A stretch of 64,000 bases of DNA. Source: Cymbomonas tetramitiformis (taxonomy: Eukaryota; Chlorophyta; Pyramimonadophyceae; Pyramimonadales; Pyramimonadaceae). Below the pieces are notes generated by a model, which was not told the DNA's origin, did no database searches, and saw only the letters and a program-made list of their open reading frames with translations. The translations under genes and the position numbers were made by a program. The stretch covers positions 18,319-82,318 of the forward strand of contig LGRX02003775.1 of the NCBI GenBank assembly GCA_001247695.2. The letters are read 5' to 3'. Below are positions 33,801 through 44,424 of this stretch, piece by piece. Every line of letters begins with the position of its first letter. Position 1 is the stretch's first letter.

Positions 33801-35505
33801 TTTTGAAACCCTCGCACGTGCTGCGCTGAGACCGGTCCAATGGGGTTCCAAGCCGTTGAGCCTCCGGGTTCGAGCTTCATTACTCGTACTAGCAAGTTCC
33901 AAAGGCTTGGAATCTTTTGAAACCACGCCCGTGCTGCGCGGAGACCGGTCCAATGGGGTTCCAAGCCGTTGAACCTCCGATTTCAGACTGCCGACCTCAG
34001 ACTGGAAAGTTCCAAAGGCTTGGAATTGTCTAAAATGGATTCCAAACCGTTGGAACCGCCTTGGACCGACGACTTCGGTCATACGTAATCCGAGGACATA
34101 GGTCCAACGGCTTGGAATCGACCAGGACCCATTGGACTAACAAATTTTGGTCCAGCCCCTTGGAACCCCGTAGGACCGTCGGCTTGGAACCCCATAGGAC
34201 TCCTAGGGAAAAACCCAAAGCTTCACCTTGTAATTCCCGGCGGTTTCCAAAGGCTTGGAATTTTACCAAATATTTTCAGGACGGTTCCGGGCGCCCGGAA
34301 TGGTGCCGTCCAAGCCTTTGGAATAATCCCTATTTTGTAGGGGCCGGTGTCGTAACCGTCACCGATACGACCCACGTCCGCCTGGGGGGTGGCAAACACG
34401 TCAACCTGGTCCCCGACAGCCAAAGGGCCCTCCAGGTTGGGGGAGTGCTCGTCTGCCTGCGGCGCCGACCCTTCGGAGACCGTCTGTTGGGGCGCTTCCA
34501 CCTGGACACCGTGGGGACGACGTATGGACTAAGTCGTTCGTACGGGCGACACACGCGTGGAAACATATAAGAAAAACAGTTAAGAACTGGCGCTCACTAG
34601 CCAAAACGTACACCCCTGTGGACAACGTGCAAACTACGTGGTTCATAAGCGTTGAAACAATCAAGCGGCACAAGTTGAAAAAGGGTTCACATAACCACGC
34701 GCCTGGACACCGTTGGACAGCGAGTGGACACCGCAGTTTACAGGCGGAAGAGCACAAAAGTTACCTTCGGCTTCTTTTCAGGGGCTTCAGGGGCTTGGGC
34801 ACCAAGCGCTTTGAAGATCTCAAAGTGCTTGCCTTCGGTGAGTGGGTTCCCAGCAGCCACTGCCAGAGCCACCTGCAGGCACGCATCTGTCTCCTCCGGG
34901 GTCGGCATATCCCTGTGCCCGTACACCTTGTACCCGGCCGCTGGCCCCTTGTACCGGATGTGAAACCCGTCGGGGAAGTCCTGGGTGACCTTAAATTTCC
35001 AGCGACCGGGCCCATCCGAGTTATTTTTTAAATAACTCAACCGGTTGGTGACGTATGTTTTGACCATGCGCAGGGGCACCTGCGGGTGTCGGGACTGGAT
35101 ATGCTTGGATATCTTGTTGTGCACGGCCACCCCGATGACGGCGACCGTCCCAGGGGGCAGCTTGCCTGTTCCATGCCAGTCGTCGATTATCTCCCGGGCG
35201 TCTTCCTCCTTCATGTCGTTTAAAACTTGGGCGCCCGGGTCCAACACCAACCGCTCTGTATTTGCGGCCTGCGCAGCCTCTGCAGGTTTGGCTGCACCCC
35301 CCGCCCCGGCAGCCCCTGCAAACATCAGCATTTGCTGCTGCATGCTCTGCATTTGCTGCATCATTTGCTGCATCGCGGAGTTTGACCCGGTCGCCTCGAC
35401 CAAGTTGGTTTGGCGACGGGTCGGTGTCGTGGAAGTGGGGGCGGGGGGTGGTGATTTTGGTTTCTGTGTGCGTTGTCTTCCGGGCTGAACTCGCAATCTG
35501 GTCAT
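24812..35505 (-). CDS. second gene of element B (candidate TNPA-like factor), split by element A
   Basis: Minus-strand exons can be traced at 35505-34765 (donor GTAACT), 34501-34343 then, across element A, 25930-25637 (donor GTAAGA), 25413-25315 (donor GTATCG), and 25187 to the stop at 24812. Exon 1 starts at ATG 35505 with a basic Pro/Thr-rich leader. It has a Gln/Met helix (MQQMMQQMQSMQQQMLMF) and a folded-looking region (KTYVTNRLSYLKN, GFHIRYKG). The middle exons hold LYVEFVVHLPEKGDVYPVE and HKAYLRHANTDKLYPER. The last exon is a long Asp/Glu run with a basic Lys-rich tail. En/Spm elements typically pair TNPD with a subterminal-repeat-binding TNPA. By position this is the candidate, but no DNA-binding family is recognised. 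Element A sits in-frame in an exon, so this copy is disrupted. Confidence 0.6.
25940..26895. repeat. left subterminal palindromes of element A
   Basis: Dozens of TTCCAAGGGCTTGGA-type sites, often complete 16-bp palindromes, spaced by 20-60 bp. The right-end counterpart is 33240-34320. Confidence 0.88.
28041..28157. repeat. 10-bp minisatellite CGCGATTACT
   Basis: About eleven head-to-tail units of CGCGATTACT, with single-base variants (AGCG, AACG) in the first four. Confidence 0.92.
28525..28866. repeat. pair of ~118-bp direct repeats in element A
   Basis: Copies at about 28525-28642 and 28750-28866 share GCTTCACTTTGGAATTCCAG and TGGACCTAGTCGATTTTTA, with a few substitutions. Each carries TTCCAA/TTGGA half-sites. 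Confidence 0.85.
29117..33129 (+). pseudogene. element A TNP2-type transposase gene lacking its catalytic core
   Basis: Exons at about 29117-29464, 29692-29755, 29893-30412, 30800-31106, 31345-31736, 31986-32081, 32216-32540 and 32773-33129 have GT-AG borders. The N-terminus carries a C-x2-C-x12-H-x3-H finger (CPCDQCRLRFCYSKRQIKRH). Exon 3 matches En/Spm TNP2 (CPKCNHGRFKEP, then FRWWPWTRILEALF). Later exons are DUF4218-like (VIATHQLVHIPDQMRDEGPV, WMFAPESFFGELRR) and DUF4216-like (ILKVVKLVVHTDTYILVKCRW, EAKDINNQVVV). Compared with element B, everything equivalent to about 38440-39706 is missing. The join lies near 31062 (QLFYHKFVDEIIDIYD to VVREIVSRTIDID) and shifts frame. It cannot encode an active transposase, so mobility would need a helper. 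Confidence 0.8.
33240..34320. repeat. right subterminal repeats of element A, with ~115-bp tandem units
   Basis: TTCCAAGGGCTTGGAA-type palindromes lie throughout. Between about 33550 and 33990 four tandem units of roughly 115 bp each carry GGTTCCAAGCCGTTGAGCCT, GTGCTGCGC and CTTGGAATCTTTTGAAACC. Confidence 0.88.
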
Positions 35506-35837
35506 GTTGGGAACTTACGAAACAAAAAAGCGAGGAGGTTCGTTTGCGGGAGGACTGTGGGCGTTTGTATTTGGCTTACTTTTGGCGGCGATGGCATGAA
35601 AACGGTCTTCACGGGCGTGGACAGCGCTGCCTTCGTGGCGTTCATCCGTACAGTACGGGCGTCCGAACGTATGACCGTTGAGCTGGTGTATGAGACAGCG
35701 TCGTCCATGGGCGATTTTGAACATGCATGTCTCAATTTCTTTTTTCTTTTTCAAATTGGTATCAGAGTCCTCTCTGTAGGGAAACAGGTTTTATGAATAT
35801 AAGTTTTGCCGTGCAGCGGGTTTCCATCATCGTGGGT

Positions 35838-35915
35838 GCTTGGCCGAGTGGTCAAATGTTGGTAAGCCGAACGCGTTACACGCGAGGGTGAGGGGTTCGA
35901 ATCCCCTTGGAGGCA
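35838..35915 (+). other. tRNA-like (Pol III A/B box) sequence
   Basis: A perfect A-box consensus TGGCCGAGTGG is at 35841-35851 and a perfect B-box GGTTCGAATCC is at 35894-35904. The T arm AGGGG/CCCCT surrounds the B-box. The D-arm wording (GGCCGAGTGGTC) resembles tRNA-Leu or tRNA-Ser. The acceptor stem does not pair over 7 bp, so this is a tRNA pseudogene or SINE head rather than a functional tRNA. Confidence 0.5.
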
Positions 35916-36022
35916 TGGGCATCCACGATACCCCCTGTGGTCTAGCGATATGAGGCGATTGCCGCCGACGACGCCGCTAGTCCACAAGGGGCGTCGTGGG
36001 TGCCCACCCACGCCTCCATGCC
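35909..36022. repeat. long imperfect hairpin next to the tRNA-like sequence
   Basis: The 5' arm from 35909 (GGAGGCATGGGCATCCACGA...) pairs over about 35 bp with the 3' arm ending at 36022 (...CGTGGGTGCCCACCCACGCC), with a loop of about 27 nt. The arm TGTGGTCTAGCG resembles a tRNA D arm. The first arm also continues the 3' end of the preceding tRNA-like segment. Confidence 0.65.
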
Positions 36023-36920
36023 ATTTTAAGTTTCGGTAACTCATGGAGACCGTCCGATTAAGACTGGGGGGTTCATCTGGACCGTCGATTGCACTGTCCG
36101 CTGGGAAACAATCCCACTGAGTGCCTGTTCTGGGGTAAATCGCAAGCAGCGAGAGGGCGTCTAACCCCCCTCCCGCTTAATTTTTTTTTTTGTCCCCCCG
36201 CTCCGATTTTAGCCCTCCATCGGCCTTTTTAAGGGATTTTTTTTTTTGCCATTTTTTCGCTAAGTATTTCTACCCAAGTGTCCACCGTGTGGTAAAATGT
36301 GCTGGCCGTACGCTGTCCATACGGTTTGTATGTTTTTATTTTCCATGAGGTCCAGTTTCATGTCATATGAACGGTCTGAAAAAGGCCGTCCATGGGACAT
36401 GAATCATACGGACAGTCAAGGCTAACTCGGATGGACAGCGTATGGACTGCTAACTGACGTTTCCACGCGTGTGGACATTTTTCAACAAAAAGCGTACAAA
36501 CACTATAAAGTCGTACGAAAACTCGTAATTCAGCGTGTGCTTTTCCTATCCATCCATGCGGACTGTTCAAAATGTGCTGATTTTTCCAACCATATGGACA
36601 GACCGTCCATGGGACATGCCCACGTGTGGAAATGTGCTTATTCATACGAAAATTCGTACGAACCCCACATGGACAGCTAACTGACGTTTCCACGCGTGTG
36701 GACAACCGCTCTCATGGACTAGAATGCTTGCGGAATCCACACGGACAACACATAGCGTCCATCCTTAATCTAACGTGTGGACCACGAGTTTACAACCTTG
36801 ACGTAAGTGTCGGTGCATTCGCGCAGATGTGACATGGAACGTATGAACACCGTTGTCCATACGCTGGAAACCTAAGCCTAGCGTACGAACGCCGTACGTA
36901 CGACGCACGGACGACCAAAG

Positions 36921-39900
36921 ATGCCATTTTGTCCCTGCGTTGAATGCAATGGTGAAAGGTGGTTATCCAGTAAGCAAACTCTCCGGCACGTGCGTGCCAA
37001 TGGACTTTATGGTGATCGATCGCCGTCACCAGAGCGACAACAAGATGAACATAGTGAGGAGGAGGAATTCCCAGAAGATGTTGCCATCCACGAGGCAGCA
37101 GATGCGACGATCAAAAAATTCAATCGGCTCTTCTTGGGACCTCAAGAGGACCCAAGCGCAGAGGTAGGTCTTCCTTATCAGCTAAGTCAGCAATTCATCA
37201 GCATTCATCACATTCATGCCTTCTTTGAGGATGTGTGTGTGTGTGTGTGTTTGTGTGCGCAGGAAAGTCTAGAAAACGTCCAAGCGTCCGCTGACGTTGT
37301 GGCGAACAATTTCGTGTTGGATCTTCTCGTCTCCCACAACCACCACAACAGCTCGCAGGCCTACTTCGATGCGATTCTGAACATTCTGCGTGTTCACTAC
37401 GTCGACAAAGTAGCCGATAGTGCACATACTCACATCGCAGAGGTTCCATCTACCTATGCACAAGTATTGCAGAAGTGGAAGGAGATGTTCAAGGGATACA
37501 ACGAAGTGGACGTTTGCCCCGAGTGCTCCGAATTCTTTCAGGACGAGCACGCCAACCGCGACAAGTGTCCGAAATGCCTGGAACCGAGATACGAGGACGG
37601 AAAGACGGTGAAGGGGGTATACATTCCTGGTCGAGCTCGCTGTATTTTTCGATGGTGGCCGCTCGAAACGCTGTTCACCGTATTCTTCCTGACGCCGGAG
37701 TTAGCCATGCTAGCGCGTACGTGGTGGAAAGAAGGCATGTTGGACAAAGACCCCCGAGCGGAGGTACATGGTATACTGGGTGAGTTTACTCCGAAATTTC
37801 AATCCGTGACTGTGTACACCGCATGGACGTAAGGACTGTACATCGTCCGTGGGTACGATTAGCATCGTCCACCCGTGTGGACGAAGCAAGTGCGGAATTC
37901 GTATGTCGTATTTCCCACTGCTCGTGCAAACTCGTCCATGTAGGTGAACACCATATGGATGGTAATTACGTACGCCGTCCGTACGCACGGACGTCGTTAT
38001 CCACTCGTGTGAACAGTTTAATTGCGGAAATCTTAGGTGCCATTTCCCAGAGCTCGTGCAAACCTGTCCATGAGTGTGAACACCGTATGGACAATTCGTT
38101 CGCTCGTCGTCCGTACGTGTGTACTTAGTTATCCACCCGTGTGGACAGTTAGTGTAAGGAATTCTCATGTATCGTTTCCCAATGCTCGTGCAGACTCGCC
38201 AGGATTTCTCAACTTCGTTCGCAACAAGTGGGACGTCTTTAAAGACCCGAGGAACATTGCCATCATGGCGTGTGCGGATGGCGTCCAATCCTTCAACGAC
38301 GGCATACGCACGGTGACTCCGCTGTGTTTTACGATTGTCAATTTCCCAGGAGAAATTCGCTGCAAACGAGAATACGTGATGACTTGGGGAATCTGGGATG
38401 GAAAACCGAAAGTCAGCAGCAATCAAGTTCTACGACATGTTCACCTTGGAGGTTAACAGACTGACTATCGGCGTACGCATGTTCGATGTGATTACCAACA
38501 CGGTTTTCACGTTCAAGCTCGTGCTGTACAAAGTGCTCGAAGACTACGTTGGCTTGAGCGACGCAGCGAGACGATTGGGAGCTAATTCGTACTTAGGTTG
38601 CCTAAGATGCTGGATACGGGGTACTGAGAAATCTACATCTGGTCTAACGAAAATCATATATTCCTCACTACACCAAGGACTGCAACCAGGTAAACGCATG
38701 ACCCCTTCGTTTGTCCCCTTTCCTTCTTCGGCTGTACGTGTGCCCACCGTGTGGACACCCCACGGACAGCTCGTGGATTTTTAGCTTACATTATGTGTTA
38801 AAGAACACCCTGTTCGGGCTAGTGGATACCGGCGTCCATACGCGTGGACGACGGAACCATATGTCATCCGTACGCGTGATTCACCGTCTAAGCGTGTTGT
38901 GTTGATTTTCTCCGCCGGCATTGAGCAGGTGAATCAATTCCTCTTCGCACCAACAGCGAAGTCCGCGAAACCCAACAGCTCCACGCCAAGATGATCAGAG
39001 AGGGACGAGTGCCTAAATCAATCATCGAGGAATTCATGAAGCAGAGCGGGGTCAAGGAACCATGCCTGATGTCAATCATTCCTGATTTTGACGTTGTAAA
39101 AGACTACCTTCTCGACTTGATGCACATCTTGTACAACCTGATTCACGGCGTCCACTGCGTGATTTTTGGTGATGGTTGGGGACCGAACACACGCAACTAT
39201 GCGCGAAAGATGAAGGTCCATCGATCGTGGGTTATCGCACCCCCACCCAGAAATGTAAACGATCGAAGATCTGCTGCGAAGCGACTGGCAGGTAAGCTGG
39301 TAGGTCGTTTGCGAGTTTCTGCTGTTCCATACGGGTGGACACCTTGTTCCGTCCGGACGGACGTCCTATGCCACCGTTCGGACGACGTATGGACCCTCCA
39401 CTGTATGCCTAACAATGTAAATTCTTCGCAGACAAACCATCACCGTGGGGACTGTCACCGATCGCAAAGACCGGTGCAATCAAGTGGGTACGAAGTCTGA
39501 AGCTCCCGACAAATATGGGACCTCTACCTAAGAAACTTTTGCAGGAGAAGTACAACAGCCCGAATAAGGTGCGGAAGATGAAGGCCGCGGAGCTGGTGGT
39601 ATCCCTCACTTCTGGGATACTGGGCGTTATTGCATCCTGGCAAAATGCTGACGGGCAAGTTCTCCGTCCACAATACGCGAAGTTCGTCGGCGAATTTGCG
39701 GTGGTGGTTCGAGAATTAACCGCCCCCTCAATTGATCCAGAGGTACGTTAATTAGCCTAATCCACGTGTGCTTCGATGTGGACACCGTACGGACGCCGCA
39801 CGGACGACGTATGAAGTCGTTGTCCATCCGGGTGTTCCTCCAGTATTCACACCTGTCATGTCCCGGTTCGAGATTAAGGTTGCCTCTCATTTTGCCTTTC

Positions 39901-41549
39901 AGGAAATGAACAAGCTGCAGAGCCGAGGCATGAAGTTGAGAGATGAGATGGAGCGGAACAACTCCCCTGAGGCGTTGGTGATTATGTCGCATCTTCTCGT
40001 GCACATTGTCGACCAGCTGAAGGACAACGGCCCTGCACGGGAAATCTGGATGTATGTCTTCGAAGACTATTTCGGGTTGTTGAAGCTGTCCATCAAGACC
40101 CGCTCACAACCAGTCGCCAGCATGATGAAAGGATTGGAGTTGCGGCGAACGGTTTCCATGGTTGCGGGCATCAAGCAGATGCATCGAATTGGTCGAGCTC
40201 CGCATTATCGACCTCCTGCAAAGCAGAACATCTTTACAACAAAATCAAGCACTGTGCGGCCATCCGCTGGTGAGCACATCCATAAGTATTATGTGTACCA
40301 TGCATGTCAGTCTGTCCATGCGTGTGGATGCTTTGTAAGTACGTTTGCACGTAGTTGTTCACACGCGTGGACAACGATCCATACGCACGGACAGTACTTT
40401 ACTATTGTCCGTTTGATCAATAGCACTTGTCCAAGCGCGTGGACGAAGGGCCTTCCGTGCGGACGACGCCGCCCACACGTGTGGAATACCTGTCCGTACG
40501 CACGGATAGGTTTTCACTATTGTCCGTTTTTTCTCTCTTCAGTCTTCTTGTGAGACAACTAATTCACTTGCGCGGCGTCAATCGCAACAGATGACAGGGA
40601 AAAGATTCAAGTTTATCTTCGTACCGAGTTCCCCGAGTACGACATTCTGTGCAAAAATTTCGACGACAGACTCGCCTTATTCAACAGGTACCAACTCATA
40701 TGCGTGTCTGTAAATTGTGCAAATGCCATGTGGATGGCGTATGGACGGCGTACGGCCACCGTATGACAACGTACGGAACACTGAGTCCACCCGTGTGTAC
40801 CTTGCGAATGCAGGAACGCTCTGCAACGGAATCGTCGCAACCGACGGGCGGGTCGTCGAAGGCCGATGACGAATGACGTGGTTCCGGTGTTTCTACAACC
40901 AGACACGTGGCGGAGGTGCCCAACAACTTTGCAGATTCAGCCTTTCACCGAGGAGGAGCAGGCCTTCGCCTTAGCCGGCATCGCCCCGTGGACGGAGTAT
41001 CCTAGCATCAAGATCGGGCGTGAAGATTTCCGAGTGCACGACAGCGACATTGGTTTGAAGAGCTGTCAACGGTATTTCAAGAGCATCTTTCGAACTCCGG
41101 GAGTGCCAACTCAAGCCCAACTTCTTACAGGCGAGATACCGGACGATGACGTTGAAGATAGGTATGGGGAAATCATGAAGATTGTCAAGCTTGACCTTCC
41201 CGGTCACGAGATCTTTCTGTTGAAGGCCCGTTGGTACCCAAAGGCGGCTGCGCTTGCGGACGACATCAGCAAGAACATTTACCTGCGCAAAGACATGCCA
41301 TGGGACGTGTCTCAGCCATTCGTTCGCGCAAACAGCATTGAGAATCAAGTGGTAATTCAGGATGTTCCTTTCATGCCGGCTTGGCTTGCCCGGTTCAAAG
41401 GAAATGCTGTCCCTTTGGCCATTCGACGACGAACTGATTGCTTGCAAGTTGTGTTGGATCGCAAGGCGGATTTCTTCCGTGAACTCGATGGTAACAGTAG
41501 TAGCGAGGATGACAGTAGTAGCTCATCTGATTCAGATGATTGCGGATGA
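36921..41549 (+). CDS. element B En/Spm (CACTA) TNP2-type transposase gene, near complete, one frameshift
   Basis: Exons at about 36921-37163, 37263-37779, 38204-38691, 38928-39290, 39432-39741, 39902-40250, 40592-40687 and 40813-41549 have GT-AG borders. Exon 1 has a CPCVEC-type zinc-binding N-terminus. Exon 2 has CPECSEFF, CPKCLEPRY and FRWWPLETLFTVFF. Exon 3 carries the TNP2 core (ACADGVQSFND, YVMTWGIWDGKP, GANSYLGCLRCW), and exon 4 has YLLDLMHILYNLIHG. Exon 6 is DUF4218-like (SHLLVHIVDQLKDNGPAREI, WMYVFEDYFGLLK). Exon 8 is DUF4216-like (YGEIMKIVKLDLPGHEIFLL, FVRANSIENQVVI) and ends in a Ser/Asp tail. Near 38400 the frame shifts by one base between DGKPK and SAAIKFYDM, so this copy is probably inactive unless that is a sequencing error. 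This is the most complete transposase in the window. Confidence 0.85.
37232..37256. repeat. GT microsatellite next to the exon 2 acceptor
   Basis: (GT)n tract ending in TTTGTGTGCGCAG, the acceptor of exon 2 of the B transposase. Confidence 0.85.
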
Positions 41550-41569
41550 TACACGATGTAATATATATG

Positions 41570-42670
41570 TAAATAAACCGTATGTAGGCGGATACCTGTA
41601 TTCACACGCATGATTCCGCTAATCCATGCGGGTAAACTCTTATCCACACGCGCGGATGTATGTGTCCACACGCGTGTTTCAACAAACTCCAATTTCGACG
41701 TCCATACGTATGGATTGGCGAATTCCGATCGTCCATACGTCTGTCCACACGGCGTCCGTACGCATGGGTTCGATCGGTGACACGCCTCCATGGTGCCCAC
41801 ATGGCTGATGAAGGGGCAGGAAATGCTCGGGCACACCCAGGCCCGGGTGCAATGGCTGTCCACACGTGCGGACAAGCGCAAACGAGTGGCGCAGCACGGG
41901 TCTCACACTGTCCATACGTCCGTCCACACGTCGTCCGTACGCGTCCGTACGGTCCAGGGACACGTCCCCATGGTGCCCATGTGGCTGATGAAGGGGCAGG
42001 AAATGCTCGGGTACACCCAGGCCCGGGTGCAATGGCTGTCCACACGTGCGGACAAGCACAAAAGAGTGGCACGGCACGGGCCTCACACTGTCCATACGCC
42101 CGTCCACACGTCGTCCGTACGCATGGGTTCGTCCAGGGACACGTCCACATGGTGTCCATATGGCTGAGGAAGGGGCAAGCAGTGCTCGGGTACACTCAGG
42201 CCCGGGTGCAATGGCTGTCCACACGTGCGGACAAGCGCAAAAGACTGGCACGGCACGGGCCTCACACTGTCCATACGCCCGTCCACACGTCGTCCGTACG
42301 CGTCGGTACCGTCCAGGGACACGTCCCCATGGTGTCCATATGGCTGAGGAGGGGTAGAAGCGGCATTCCTCGCTGTCCGCACGTGTGGACAGCAATTTCC
42401 AACGGTTCATGCGTATGGACGGCACCTATCCATACGGTCGGGCAGTGTACGGAGCGTCCACACGCGTAATAAAATCAGGTAAACTAGCATACGTCGTCCA
42501 CACGGGAGCACACGTATGGACGACGTGTGGATTTATCGTATGGACACCGTATGAACATCACTTTTGCAAATTAGACATTTTCACACGTGTGGATTTTGCA
42601 AAAAAAGCGTCCATACGGCGTCCATCTGCAATCCACGCGTCGTTCATCTGGATTTCCACGCGTGTGGACA
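41570..42670. repeat. right subterminal repeats of element B, with ~180-bp tandem units
   Basis: TCCACACGTGTGGA/TCCATACGTATGGA palindromes fill the region. From about 41789 to 42350 units of 180 bp repeat about three times (starts near 41790, 41970, 42149 and a partial at 42329). Each contains ATGGTGCCCA...GGCTGATGAAGG and GGCCCGGGTGCAATGGCTG. Confidence 0.88.
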
Positions 42671-42691
42671 GGCCAATAATTTGTAGGGTAC

Positions 42692-43808
42692 CGTCGGTTG
42701 TCCGGAGGGTTTCCGGTTGGGTCAACATTTCGAGGAGCACACGAAGAAGTTTCGAGTTAGCCAATGGGCGGAAACCACTGTGGCGTGCGTGAATGATGCA
42801 AGGTGAGCGATTTCGTTTTTTCAAGGACCCTTTGAAAGTGCCCTAACTTTCATTTGGACTCTTGAATCACAATCGTCCATTTGGACCTTCGCATGACTGT
42901 CGCACACATATGATGCCGTTAGCATGGTAAAGACTATGTATCGACGTACTAGCGACATCTTAACTGCACTCTAACGTGGCAGGTGCCAAACGGAAGACAT
43001 GATGCGTGCTCTTTGTCACGTAACCGCTTGTAGATTGGAAGCGCGTAAGTCGAGAAACGTCGGCATGGTTCAGATTTACACTTGTGGCCATCGCAAGGAC
43101 GAACCAACTTGCATGACTCCCCGCGACTTTCATCGTTGCGCCCAAGACATGCTAACGACCCTACGGTACCCGTCATGGTTGCCGATCCCGTCCATTTTGG
43201 AAGAAGAACCGGGCAAGGTAATGTACGCCGACCGCGTATTTCCCATAAAATTACGGACACGTGGCGTGCGACATTGTCTCATGTCCATTGCCACTGCAAT
43301 CATGCTCATTGTCGCAGCCTCCATCGATAACACCACCCCTCTCTCGATATTGATACGAGATGTCGACGACTCCCCGCCGCCCGCCTCGCCTTCACCGCGC
43401 CCCGAGCCGATGGCCGACCCCACCGATGACGACACCACCCCTCCTTCCTCCTTGATACGAGACGTCCACGACTCCCCGCCGCCCGCCTCGCCTTCACCGC
43501 GCCCCGAGCCGATGGCCGACCCCACCGATGACGACGCCCGTCCCTCGTCATTGATAGAGAACCGCGTTGACGTGGTAAGCATCGTGGAATCCATTGAGGA
43601 CGACGGCGACTCTTCTGCCGCCAAGCACATTCGGGCTCACGACGGCTTGAAGCTCGTGCAAAACAGTATCGTGTCGACAGTCTGCGCTTGGCCACGAGAT
43701 GAAGGGCAGCCCGCCAATCGATTGGCCAAGCTAGTGGGTAAAATGACCACGATCGTGCGGGAGATCACGACGACACAAGTGCGTCCTAAGGTAAACGGTC
43801 AGGATATA
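42692..43808 (+). pseudogene. element C gene: exon right half and following exon
   Basis: 42692-42808 continues the exon at 23372-23688 across element B (EGFRLGQHFEEHTKKFRV, then a donor GTGAGC). After an intron with C-type repeats, an acceptor at about 42981 opens a long exon (CHVTACRLEARKSRNVG, TCGHRKDEPTCMTPRDFHRC). This exon contains a tandem duplication of about 110 bp encoding RDVDDSPPPASPSPRPEPMA twice. It ends with IVSTVCAWPRDEGQPANRLA and TTIVREITTTQ, which aligns with the last part of exon 5 of the B transposase. The TNP2 core expected before that part is absent. I infer an internally deleted or rearranged transposase. Confidence 0.55.
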
Positions 43809-43878
43809 GTTAGTATGGTGTTATGATGCCGTTAACATGCTTCGCACATCATACGGGCCCTAACGAATTGCTGCGTAC

Positions 43879-44376
43879 GTGCAGGATATGGAGCCACTCG
43901 CACAAGAAATCAAGTCATTTTTCGAGGAGTTGGAGGCGACCGGGCCAGCGTATGCTTGGTGTGTGATTAACACTCACATGTTTTCTCACTTCGTCCAACA
44001 ACTTGAGAAGTATGGTCCCATGCGGGAGGTATGGATGTACGCCTTCGAGTCCTTGAACGGTCACATCAAAAGCCTAGCGAGGAGCAACTCCCTACCCGTT
44101 CCAGCCATAATGAACTGCATCAAGCGGGTGAAGGTGTTGCATTTGGTGCGTGGGTTAATCACTTTCATTTCGGAAGACCACTCCACCCGGATGCCGGCGG
44201 CCGTGACCATGGGGAGCCGCGGGGCAATTGCGGTTGAGGTATCGGCTAGGGGGAAACGTGTGGTCTTGCGAGATGATGACATTAAGGCCTTGAAGGTTTG
44301 GATGCGGACTGAATTGCCGGCTTATCGAGAGCTGGTGGAGAAGTGGGAGAAGTATGTGGAAGACGCGCGCAGGTGA
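43879..44376 (+). CDS. element C transposase exon, DUF4218-like
   Basis: An exon downstream of a C-repeat intron (43809-43883). It aligns with exon 6 of the B gene: VINTHMFSHFVQQLEKYGPM, REVWMYAFESLNGHIKSLA, LPVPAIMNCIKRVKVLHLV. It continues into a region matching exon 7 (LKVWMRTELPAYRELVEKW) and ends at a donor-like AG|GTGATT at about 44371. The DUF4218-like region is a constant part of En/Spm transposases. Its precise role is not known to me. The next exon is 16 kb away because the methyltransferase retrotransposon sits in the following intron. Confidence 0.7.
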   Translation: MQDMEPLAQEIKSFFEELEATGPAYAWCVINTHMFSHFVQQLEKYGPMREVWMYAFESLNGHIKSLARSNSLPVPAIMNCIKRVKVLHLVRGLITFISEDHSTRMPAAVTMGSRGAIAVEVSARGKRVVLRDDDIKALKVWMRTELPAYRELVEKWEKYVEDARR

Positions 44377-44424
44377 TTTGTGGCCCCATTCCCCGAGCGG
44401 TTGTTTATGCCCTTATGACGCCGT

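Larger units (their letters stand above)
25931..34342 (+). mobile_element. CACTA-like transposon A, 8.4 kb, deletion derivative
   Basis: Inverted termini CCCTACAAAATA(A/G)GGATTAT lie at 25931-25950 and as the reverse complement at 34323-34342. The 3-bp duplication GCC lies at 25928-25930 and 34343-34345. It contains a plus-strand TNP2-type transposase gene that lacks the catalytic core, and two classes of 16-bp palindrome (TTCCAAG..CTTGGAA mostly in the ends, TTCCGGGCGCCCGGAA mostly in introns). It inserted in an exon of the minus-strand gene of element B. Its first six bases match those of B and C, and its first nine match B. Confidence 0.92.
35506..36920. promoter_or_regulatory. divergent intergenic region of element B
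   Basis: It separates the divergent starts of the B second gene (35505, minus) and the transposase (36921, plus), so it should hold both promoters. It contains a tRNA-like segment, a long hairpin, T-rich tracts (36180-36260) and, from about 36280, palindromes such as CCACGCGTGTGG. No TATA box stands out. Confidence 0.45.
23689..42688. mobile_element. CACTA-like transposon B, 19.0 kb (10.6 kb without nested A)
   Basis: Inverted termini CCCTACAAATTATTGGCC are identical at both ends (23689-23706 and the reverse complement at 42671-42688). The 3-bp duplication TAC lies at 23686-23688 and 42689-42691. It carries two divergent genes: a near-complete TNP2-type transposase on the plus strand (36921-41549) and a second multi-exon gene on the minus strand (35505 to 24812). 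Both ends and all introns are studded with 16-bp palindromes of the GTCCA-N6-TGGAC type. It inserted into a coding exon of element C and is itself interrupted by element A. Confidence 0.92.

Noticed and set aside
41602..42469. Overlapping ORFs of 200-270 codons on both strands with ~60-aa repeats
   Set aside because: The 180-bp tandem units are a multiple of three and lack stops, so all frames stay open by chance.
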